Positions 22,401 through 34,200 of a stretch of DNA of 64,000 nt are shown here, in pieces. How positions within the stretch are numbered: the first letter of the stretch is position 1; every line of letters starts with the position of its first letter. Under the pieces are notes generated by a model. The model was not told the DNA's origin. It did not search any database and worked only from the letters and a program-made list of their open reading frames with translations. A program made the translations under genes and the position numbers. Source of the stretch: Marthasterias glacialis (taxonomy: Eukaryota > Echinodermata > Asteroidea > Forcipulatida > Asteriidae); NCBI GenBank assembly GCA_911728455.2, contig OU452227.1, positions 10,697,110-10,761,109 of the forward strand, in the 5' to 3' direction.

Positions 22401-25400
22401 TACCTTAAATAAAAAGCTTGTAACATTCTTAAATCTGTAAAAAATAGCTTTTAAAATTGAAGTCTGAAGTACGCGTCAAATCTGACAGAAATCTGACACA
22501 GCATCTTTAAGGAATGAGGCTAGGGATTGGTCTGTTGTGGAGTTTGGTGGATGGGTATACTATTGGACAGCTTTCTTCAAGAGTTAGGGTTAGTGGTAAA
22601 GGATTCCCATTCTGATTTCAGTCATCCAATGAGATGCTGATGGCCCTGATACGTAACTTGGGTACCATGGAGCTGGAGAAGAACGACAGTCTGATCTCGC
22701 AGAGTAAAATTTTGGTCATCTCCAGTAACGTCCCCACCCGCCTCTTCAGCCAGTGGAGCTTCAGGGTGCTCAACCTGCCTGCCTCTCGCCTGGAGGAATA
22801 TGAAACCAGCGAGCCAATTGAGAATCTGGTAAGTGAGCATTTGTGTGAGAAAAAAAAACGTTTTTCTTTGATCACCCCTTAAGGTTATATATCCATAGAG
22901 CTAGCTCTATGGTTGTATTGTATAATGGGGTGTGATCCCTGGCTACACGGCAGTAACCGGTTGAATGGCTTCTGACTGTCACCCCCTGAACAAAGATATT
23001 AACAAAATAGGGATACAGCCAACATAGGGCTGGATAGCTCAGTTGGTAGAGCTTTGGTACGCTATACCGGTGGTCGCAGGTTCAAATCCCGCTCCAGTCA
23101 ATTTGTCTTTGCTCACCCCAAAATTGATTTCAAAATTTACCCAGTCAATTTCCCGTGTGGTTTATTGCTTGATAAAAAAATTTGCGGTAAAAAGTTTGAT
23201 TCCAGGGCACGACATTCCGAAATCTAGTGTTTTCATTGGTGTCAACTGTAAACACACTGCATCTACAGATCAGTAGAGCATGGGTTCGAGTCCCGGTCTT
23301 GACACATGTGTTTTTTTACGCATTTGTGTGCTGCAATCTAGTCAGTTTGCGGGCTGCGTAACTTATACTTCAATTCTCAATTTGAATTTTTACCACCTCG
23401 CTGTTAGCCAGGGGTAACAGTGCTGTGCATTATTCCAGAGGTATGAGAAATGTCAATACACAGCTTTTGGCCGTTAAAAATAAGGTATTCCCACAGGGTA
23501 TTTGTGGGTGCCGGATCCCCAGTTCTGGACACATGGGTGTAAGTCCAAGTGCAGTAGAAGAGCATAGACCGTTATTTGTATGATCAAGAAAAAACAATTG
23601 TGTTAACAGGAACTTTTTATATTTTATGGGAGCATCATTTGATACATCGTACATGATTGTTTATTGTTTATCGATTATTCCTTGCTCAAGCCCATTTTAT
23701 ACCTTAAAAATGAATCCAAATTATGAATTGCTATTTTTGTACGATGACTGAAGTCATTAACTTTTAAATGAGATGTCAAATGAAAAAAAATCCATCAACG
23801 CATGGTGACAGAGTAATGCATTAAACAAATGAGTTTTTGTGTGGAGCACAATAAATAAACTTCAATTTCAGCTGAGTGCCTGGCAACACAGGGACAATAA
23901 TGCAGGGGAAATGATGTTGTAATATAGCTGACTTCTGGGTACCAGCAGCAGGCACGATGGCTGTCGTACAAAATTTTCACGTAGGGTTATTGACCGAGAT
24001 AATCGTTTCAAAAAAGTCATTTTTATAGTCATCTATAAGGTCAAAACAAGATTTAGTAATTTTATTTTTAACAAAGTAGCGTGCTCTTTTAAATTTTGCC
24101 CTCTGGAATCAATTCATTTTCGAGGTGAAATCGGCTTCAGTGTGGATCTAATATCTTTAAGAAAGTGTTTTTCAATTTATATTTTAGGCCCCAGAGTGCT
24201 TGTCTTTGATGCTTAAACTTGGTGCTTATCTTGCGAAACAACCAAAGGTAAGCCAGGTCTTGCGCTTATAAGCTTTTTGAAAAGTACGCCCAGCGGGATG
24301 TAATTAACTGTGCATTTTACTTCACCTCAGGAAGTTAAGTAAGCCCAAATTTCAAACATGCCATTATTCTGATATGTATCTTACTAATGGCTAACTGGCT
24401 AATGTTTTTAAACATCTCATTTATTTCTCTACTGTACTATTAGTTATCACACAAGCGCGACCGGAATACGGAAAAATATAGCGCTTCGGATTTGGGATGC
24501 AGACGCGCTATATTTTTCCGTGTTCCACGAGCGTGCGTGTGTTATAACAAATTTATCTTCAAGCAAATGCGCCACTTTTAAATTTACAGTGAATTTACCA
24601 TAGGATTCTGCAGATGGAAGTTAGAACAGCGCGTAAGAACAGCGCATTTAAGAACGGGTGTGATATGGGCTCTGCAAAATAACTATATATCACACTCTTG
24701 TTGCTGTGAATCAGCCAATTAGAATCAAGGACTCAAGTTTGCTTGAAGATAAATTTTATTATCGTATTTTGTATGTGGTTTTAAGCATGAGAGAGACGCT
24801 TCAACTTCTATTTTAGACTTGTAAATTAATAGCAATAAACCAAATTCTAATTCTATTTGTAATTCTAGCAATCACAACCAGTTTTTATTGGTCAAATGAA
24901 ATCACATTCACACGCACGAAAATAACATAACACGTTTTTAGACATTTGTGTTTACATTTGAATAGGAAGATGAGCATAAACAAGTATGAGTTCCACAGTT
25001 TTGAGCAGCCCAAAGGGCAGGTTGAAAAGTGGTGTGAACTGGCCCTTAACAATTTGTTTACTAGACAACATAGGCTGGGCTAGTGTTAAAGGTGAACCCT
25101 GTACTTAATGACACTCTGTTTCCAAGTACACAGGGAGGTAACATCTTGAGATGAAAGTCATACATGTATTATATAATGGGTGAATAGTGATCTGATTAGC
25201 CATTCCAGTCTGTGATGAAGTAGCTTTTGAATAATTCTTTGATGATTGGGCCAACACCCAGCCTCACTACCATGGGCAGCGTGCCGTATTGCTACCTCCC
25301 GTCACTATAACCCCCGGTAGGGATGTACTGAAAAACAACGCTGAATGGCTGCTAAAAGTGACTGCTTTGCGTGCACGCTTGTTACAAACTTTGGAGCGCT

Positions 25401-28169
25401 TGTAGGGCACTTTAGTATGCGCATGTCAAGATGCAAGTTTTTTGACGTGATTTAACTTCAAGTGAATCATGCTTTGACACAGTCACCCTAAACTCCATTG
25501 GACATCAAAAAATCATAGAAGACTGAGAGGGGACCAGTTGCTGTATGATTTGATGCCTCTTTTGCGGGCTACCATACTTGAGCGCGCGTGTAGAGTGGAT
25601 TGGGCACACAGGCCTAATTAAAATCTCCCATATTTACCATTGTTTACTGGCACATTTTATTTAACCAATTCGAGGGGTTATAGGTGAGCAAGGTATGATG
25701 GAAAAAAACTGGCAGGGCGAGATCAAATCACCCCTGGGAACAAGGTTGGGCAATGCCAAATCTACATAGATAACCACCGATATTTAGAATATCAAGCTAC
25801 ATGTATCTGATTAACATATGTGACATGTTATATTGGACCTTGTTTATTAGTGAGAGTTACAAATTTCATTATACATTCAGGGCTTGAATTTTACACTGGA
25901 CTGCAGGCCCGAGGCCAGTTATTTTAGAACAAGTCCGGCTGTCTTGTGTTTTTCAACTGAATAATAATACCTCACTGTGTAATGTCTTTAACAAAAAGAA
26001 ACATGAGAAATGATGTTCAAAATGTTGACTTTGAATCTGATCAATATCTTTCAATTCTGTTGAGTATCAAAACATACTTACCCACAAGACAAATGAGACA
26101 AATATTCTCTTCAAGTGCTTGCTCAAATAAAAACAATTTCCATTTAAAACTTTGTAGAAAGTTCTTTCTCATTAAGATTCTGGTCTTATAAGTTTTGGTT
26201 GGTAAAAATGTTGAGCTACAAGCCCTGCGGTCTTGTAGATTTACCCCAAATTCAAGCCCTGACATTATAAACATTTGGGAAAGACAGGGCATAAAACATA
26301 TCTATCTCTGATATAAGAACTTGTACAATCCAAATTTTCAATTGTAAGTGGCATGGTCTTAAAAAAATAAAATAAAATAATGTCGAAAAAAGTTCGAACA
26401 AGGTTGCCAGAAAGTCCCTCTATAATTCAAACAAGAAATCCACAAAAACCAAAAATCCTTGTTCGTCATTTTCTCAAGGATGAGGGGATTAAAACAATTG
26501 TGTTTCTTATTCCTTTCCATGAAGGGAAGTCATTAGCGTACCATTCACTTAAAAGAAGTATAAGCAGTTTCACGTGTATGGAACGTATGTCATGGGCGAT
26601 GCTCTGTTTGAACGTTTGCCCCCATGGGACGCCTCATCATCAGTGGACAGGAAACAAGAAAACAATATTGCTCAATCCTCTAGGTAAAGCCTCAATTGGC
26701 CTAATCCCACGCAGTCTTGTGGTACGCCGACTATTAGTGAACGGGCAACCAGCACGTGTTTTGGATCAGCTTGACTCACGTGTGGCATATGGTTTTTTGC
26801 ATTCATTTGCTTTGAATTTTTTGATTCAGGCTTAATTGTTTGTTCGAGGACGGCACAGATTTTTAAGATACCCTTGCCCAGAAAAAAAAAGACAGAAAAA
26901 AGGGTCATAAGTTATGAGAGCAGCAGTTGCTCTTTGTGAGTAAAATACTAGTTTGTGGCCTAGTTAAAGGTCCTATGAATCAGACATTTTTTCCCAGTTT
27001 AAAATATTGAATATTCACTCATTGACCTGTAAAAGCAAGTTTGTTCAAAATTTATAGGACATAAAGCTATAGGAGGCCTATAACGCAACAACAACAAAAA
27101 ACACTAAAATTTGGGGTGAACCTGCACCCCTGAAGGGTACAAATTCGTGACGTAAACCTAGGAACATGCCCCTGCCGGTGTACGGCGATCAATACGTGTG
27201 GATGATGCAACTTTATGTAACTTCATACGTATAGTTTCTTGATGTTTGACTTTTGTTATATCCTGAAAATCCTGTCAAGGTGTATTGTTGCTGGTTGGAA
27301 GTATGCTGAAGATAGTAAACAGTAGTAGTACTGTTGACAGTAGTAAACATTGACAGTGAATATATAGAACATAGACGTCCAGATATTGTAGTCTTAGATA
27401 AGATGAAGAAAATATGTCACCTTATCGATATAGCTGTGCTGGGTGATATAAAGGTAGCTTCTAAGGAGATGGAAAAGATCCAGAAGTACCAGGACTTAGC
27501 CAGGGAACTTCATTAGAATTGGCAGGTGAAAGTGAAAGTAGTCCCTGAGGTGGTTGGAGCACTTGGCACCATTCCGAAGGCACTGGAGAAGCATCTAGAT
27601 CAAATAGGCACAACTGTGAGGGTAGATCTGGCGCTTTTGGGAACAGCTAGGATCCTGCGAAAGACCCTCGAGATCTAAGTCAATCATCTGGTTTTTATGG
27701 ATGATTTGAAGTGGTCAGAGGGCGGTATATAGGTGATTACTAAGCATGGCAGACATTGTCAACATCGAGTGAAGGAGCTTGCATTTTCATGTTGGGAGTA
27801 CCCAGGAGAACTTGTTGAAAATTTCGCAAAAGTACATGAAGGCAGATGAAGTTGGGCTGAAGGAATATAAGAGGGAAAGGAAACAGGAAAGACACCAAGA
27901 TTGGAGGAACAAGCCACTACATGGCAGTTCTTGAGATGTACAGAAGAAGTGGCAAGTGGCAAATCCTGGAATGGGTTAAAGAGCGGAGAACTGAAGAAGG
28001 AAACCGAGGGCTTGATACTGCAGTGCAAGACTGATCATAGAACAAAGACGTTCTAAGGCCACAGGACGTAGCCCGACTGGAGGAGTTAATGGCACAAAGG
28101 AAAATGCAATCTTTCTTTTGCATGCTGTGATATCATGAAATAGTAATAATAGTAATAATAATAATAATA

Positions 28170-28229
<60 letters not shown>

Positions 28230-31200
28230 GTAATAATAAAAATAACACTGGCATAACAAAGACTTAACCTGTATTCAAGCGTTTTCTTGTAAATCAAGTT
28301 TTCGTCTTCTATGAATAAGAAATTCCCGGATGGGTGTGTGGGAGCAAACCTGTACTTCACTCCACTGAACCAATCATATGTTTGCAATCTTCCCAAACTG
28401 AGTAGAAACCTTTTCATATCAATGCAAAAAATTAAATAAAATAATAAACAAAAAATTATGGAGATTTTTTTTCCTTTTTTTTCCACCCACCCATCTTAGG
28501 TAACCCTCAAGAATGTGATGGACTCACTTCATGAAAAGGTGCCGGACCTGCTGATCCCACAAGGTATATATTTACTCAGTAGGATTATCTCGCCCAGAGT
28601 TGTGTCTTGAGAGAGAGTCACAACAACTTACGATTAGAAGCCATTCATCACTGGCATAAAATGCAAGGTTTTGTCACTCTCTTCCAAAGACTGATGTAAC
28701 ATGTCTAAGTTGTGCCCAATCCAACCTTTTCAATCGGGCTCTCTGGTAAATTTGGTTTATCAAACGACAGAATTATCATGAAGCCTTGTTTTGTTGTTCC
28801 CAGAGTTGGTACTCTAGAAATAATCTGATGATAATCTATCGACTCCTATTGTATAAAAAAGGGGTCATTATTATTGTTATTTATTCGACCAAAACAATGG
28901 AGAAACAAGGAGGTTCAACAAATGAACAAATTACACAATACGAAGAAAACAAAGCAAAAAAACAAAATCAGATAAAGGGGCCATAAAAAGCATACACATG
29001 CAAGTGTATGTAAATCATAAAAAGCACAAAAGTATGCAATCCCGCACATATTAACTATAGACAGAATACAAGAAAAACCTTACAAAATGAAATCAAAAAG
29101 CCCCCCCCAAAAAAAAAAAGACAAGACAAGACAGATAATAAAGGCCCCTAATAGCACATGGGCAAGACAGCTATAACACAGTCATTCCATCCAGAAGACT
29201 TCAACCAAACCTCCATATATACCCCTCCCCCTCCCCTCCCAAGAAGAACAACACAAGCAGAAAACAGAACTAGTCGTCTGGATAAAATGACTGCCTCAGA
29301 TCTTTAAGGAAACATGGAAGTGTGTCGGGTTAAGAGAATGGCAGAATCCTTGATGTGGGGCAGCAGCGTAGCCAAGGGACCCTGGGGCACGTTCCCCCTC
29401 TCACAAATTTCCAGTGGCCCCCCCCCTCCCAGGTGACCCCCCATAAAAAAGTAGATACATGTAATTCATTAAAAAACATGGTACCTGCCGCCCCCCCTCC
29501 TCCCGGGGCCCCCCATTGAAAAAATCCTGTCTACGTCGCTGAGATAAGGGGTGAAGTGTTGGTTCCAAAGTCGAGAGAAATGACGAGTAGGAGAATGAAA
29601 TAAAGCTTCAGAACTGGAAGGGAGATGATGAAACGATGACTGTTTTTATTCCATCCAACCTCAGTATGGGTGCGTAGATTTGAACGGGGGAAACTAGTTG
29701 TCTGCACCATGCCAAAGTATACACTTGATCATCTCCCATCCAGTCATTGACCAGGGTGAAGGTTGCATGTAAGATTGATATGCAGCTAGTCTGGCTAATG
29801 GCAGTCAGGCCCTCCGTATAATTCATCTTTTCCAGATTATTGGATGATAGTCTTGCAGTGGGGAGGTTGAGTAATTAATTTGACGAATCTTGTTGAATTA
29901 TTCAAGTGGGCACTTACCCTTTCAGAAAAAATCAGAGTAGGGTTGTTGTGCTCTTTGGACATCTTCGTGTTCCCACCAGTAAAAAAAACAAGCCAAGCTC
30001 CATTCCACAGAGTTCAAAGTCTGACGTAAATTATTTGCACACTTTCAGAAGAAACGTGACCAAATGGGAGGATCATTTCCTCTGCATGATCATTTTCATG
30101 AAGAATTATATTATAAACTTACCCCTACTAATTTCAAATCAGGAGGTAATTAATGCCAAAGCTGCTAAGAAAACATTTCCTTACATTTGTGATCTGGGGA
30201 TGACATCTGGTATTAATTTTAGGGGAGGGAATGGGTTCTGGTATTAGTAGGGGATGTGATGGGCTCTTGTTTAAGTTTTAGCTGACGGGATGGACTCTGG
30301 TATTAATTTTAGGGGATGGGATGGGACCTGGTTTTAGTGTTAGGGGAGGGGATGGGTTAATGTATTAGTTTTAGGGAAGGGGAGGGGCTCTGGTATTAAT
30401 TTTAGGGGAGGGAATGGACTCTGGTATTAACTTTAGGGGATGGGATGGACCCTGGTTTTAGTGTTAGGGGAGGGGATGGGTTAATGTATTAGTTTTAGGG
30501 AAGGGGAGGGGCTCTGGTATTAATTTTAGGGGAGGGAATGGACTCTGGTATTAACTTTAGGGGATGGGATGGACCCTGGTTTTAGTGTTAGGGGAGGGGA
30601 TGGGTTAATGTATTAGTTTTAGGGAAGGGGAGGGGCTCTGGTATTAATTTTAGGGGAGGGAATGGACTCTGGTATTAACTTTAGGGGATGGGATGGACCC
30701 TGGTTTTAGTGTTAGGGGAGGGGATGGGTTAATGTATTAGTTTTAGGGAAGGGGAGGGGCTCTGGTATTAATTTTAGGGGAGGGAATGGACTCTGGTATT
30801 AACTTTAGGGGATGGGATGGACCCTGGTTTTAGTGTTAGGGGAGGGGATGGGTTAATGTATTAGTTTTAGGGAAGGGGAGGGGCTCTGGTATTAATTTTA
30901 GGGGATGGGATGGGCCCTGGTTTTAGTGTTAGGGGAGGGGATGGGTTCATGTATTAGTTTTAGGGGAGGGGAGGGGCTCTGGTTTTAGTTTCAGGGGAGG
31001 GGATGGACTCTGGTATTAATTTTAGGGGATGGGATGGACCCTGGTCTTAGTGTTAGGGGAGGTGATGGGTTCATGTATTAGTTTTAGGGGAGGGGAGGGG
31101 CACTGGATTTAGTTTTAGGGGAGGGGAGGTGCTCTGGTATTAGTTTTAGGGGAGGGGAGGTGCTCTGGATTTTGTTTTAGGGGAGGGGAGGGGCTCTGGT

Positions 31201-34200
31201 ATTAGTTTTAGGGGAGGGGAGGGGCTCTGGATTTAGTTTTAGGGGAGGGGAGGGGCTCTGGTATTAGTTTTAGGGGAGGGGAGGGTCTCTGGATTTAGTT
31301 TTAGGGGAGGGGAGGGGCTGTGGTATTAGTTTTAGGGGAGGGGAGGTGCTCTGGATTTAGTTTTAGGGGAGGGGAGGGGCTCTGGATTTAGTTTTAGGGG
31401 AGGGGAGGGGCTGTGGTATTAGTTTTAGGGGAGGGGAGGTGCTCTGGATTTAGTTTTAGGGGAGGGGAGGGGCTCTGGATTTAGTTTTAGGGGAGGGGAG
31501 GGGCTGTGGTATTAGTTTTAGGGGAGGGGAGGTGCTCTGGATTTTGTTTTAGGGGAGGGGAGGGGCTCTGGTATTAGTTTTAGGGGAGGGGAGGGGCTCT
31601 GGATTTAGTTTTAGGGGAGGGAGGGGCTGTGGTATTAGTTTTAGGGGAGGGGAGGGGCTCTGGATTTAGTTTTAGGGGAGGGGAGGGGCTGTGGTATTAG
31701 TTTTAGGGGAGGGGAGGTGCTCTGGATTTAGTTTTAGGGGAGGAGAGGCGCTCTGGATTTAGTTTTAGGGGAGGAGGTGAACTCTGGTATTAATTTAGGG
31801 GAGGAATGGTCTCTAGTTTTAGTGTAAAGGGAAGGGATGGGTTCTGGTATTAGTCTTAGGGAAGGAGTGGGTTCTGGTATTAGTTTTAGGGAAGGACAAA
31901 TTAGCTTTTGCCTTGTTTTTCCTTTTGATAGAATAAAAAAAGGCAGTTACACAATATGAGCCTTTGAGCAGTTGGTATTTTGACAGTTTGAGGCTTGTTT
32001 TTCATTGAAAAGCTAATGTTTTTTATTTTGTCTTCTCTTGCCAGTTAATAATTTATCAATACAACTACACCCAAATGACAATGTTAATTAAAAGAAGCTT
32101 GGTGTTTTTTGTTTTAATATAAAAATCATGTTAGGATTTGGTTAAAAAAAAAACTAGAAGATCAAATCTCATACATGTGATGAATTATACATCAGATGAA
32201 TTATGCATGAGATGAATAATACATTGCACTTTGAAATCTAAGGCTGATGGAAGGTAAAACAAACATACGTCACTGACAAATTGTTTCGTTCAAATAAAGG
32301 ATTAATTATGCTCTTATATTAATCCCCAAAAGATAATACTTAAAAATCAGAAATATGTACTTTCAGTCATTTGCAATGAAAGTTCATCAAAACGAGTTCC
32401 TTTCAAACAGTGCTGTAACCTTAGTTGATACATGCAGTGACATCCATAATGTATTGCACGATGAAATCCTTCCATAATTATCAATATAATCATTTGCTCT
32501 ACAGTCTGTTTTTAACCCTGCAGGACTTGGTAAGCACTAAGTGTGCAGTGCTTCATGCATGTAATTTATCGGAGCAGGGCAAAAGCTAAAATAATAATTT
32601 CAAAAAAGGGCATTTATACTGGGCTGTACTAAGAACAGAGTGCATTATAAAGGGGGAAGGGGGGCATATAAAAGATTCCTGAACAAGACTCTCTAGTCAA
32701 ATCCTGTATAAATTGTTATGGGCAGTGCATGGCGTAACCATTGGAATGGGAGGGGGGGTGAGGGGGTTGGCCCCCGCTCACAACCCTTGAACCCCTTTCT
32801 CATCCTCCCCCCCCCCCCAAATGAGATCAAAACAATATACAAATGAATGGTTCAATACATCAAAAGCCCCCTAAAATTATCTTTGCCTCTGCTTACCCAC
32901 CCCCCACCGCCCCTTCTCCAAAAAAATAAATAAAATAAAACAATAAAATAAATGAATAAATAAAAAGAATATAAAAATAAATATATCATTAAGTAGTTAA
33001 ATAAGATAGCAAGCAAAAATGACAAAATACAAAACTAACAAACAGTAAAAACAATAATAACAACGAAGACCAGAAAAATGAAAATGTCTAGTTATGTCAC
33101 TGTGTATGGGCAGACTTCTGCTGAAAGATTTATCTACACCCACGAACAATCAGTTTGCTTGGGAATCATTTTGTATGGGTACTTTATTTCGGAATTTATG
33201 AAGCCAAAACATATTTGAATATCTCTGATAGAATTCTCTGATTATTTGTGTAAATTCATGAAGGCAACAGCCAGCGTAATGTACGTCCTACATGTCTCGG
33301 ATACTCTTTTTTAAAGCTAGACTGTGTGAAGTGCAGTGTTTTACGTTGGTATAATGTGACACTCACAGACCCAAAGAATAAAATAAAGTCTCTTTTTTTT
33401 TCAGATCTGATTGGATTTCTTCTTCATTCTCAAGATCTCTGTTCCCCGAGAGAGTTCCTTGACAAGTTTGACAAGCCGCTGGATATTGTTCTTGACAGTG
33501 GTAAGAACATAAAACCTTAGGCAAAACGAAAAATAAATAATAATAATAATGATAACACTCACTGTGTGTTCTTTTGTGGATTTAAAATTTACGCGAAGCA
33601 GGCTGGATCCTTCAGTCTTGTAAAAGGGCAAGGTAGCGTTTCCTTATTAAGGGGTTTGAAAAGGGCAGTACAGTTCTTCTTGTTAAAGGGGTTTGCACGA
33701 CATTGGCAAGATCAAAAATACAGTATTAATGTTCACAACAGATCTGAACATAATTTACATATAAAGACGGCTGTAGTGGGAAAACTTCCCTTGAAATAGT
33801 TTTTGCCTGAAGTGCTATAGTTTTTTGAGAAATGAGTGAAACAGTAGGAGACTTTAGAACGATAAGTGGCAGCAAACTTGCCAGTTAAATTGACATTGTT
33901 TTTGCACATATGAGCATGGGTATTTCCGAGAACAGTGGATATACCTGGTAAGTCTGCTGCCATCTAGCGCCCTCAAAAGTCTCTCATCAGTTTTGATTTC
34001 GTGAGTCCAAAACCTGATATTTGAAAACCATGAGAGAATATATACAGTAAAGGTTTGCGATAGACACCATGTAGCTAGCTCTTATCCCTTTTGAGTTCGG
34101 GTGGTTCTGAAAAGAACCGGTTACAACTCGATGTTTCGATCAGTATGCTCTGATCGTTTTCAGGAGAATACGGAGAGTGCATTCTCCTGAAGACGATCAG

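Noticed and set aside
23028-23099. A functional tRNA gene
   Set aside because: The acceptor stem pairs well, but U33 is missing, the anticodon stem is weak and the T stem has a mismatch. The flanks are repeated elsewhere, as expected for a SINE.
27976-28486. Open frames with long poly-Leu or poly-Ile runs on the minus strand
   Set aside because: They are translations of the (TAA)n microsatellite and have no other protein features.
29906-30247. 113-codon frame running into the G-rich minisatellite
   Set aside because: No domain, no splice sites, and it ends inside the repeat.
30233-31893. A telomeric or centromeric array
   Set aside because: The unit is not a TTAGGG array although it contains TTAGGGG-like words, and the array lies inside a gene intron with normal genes on both sides.
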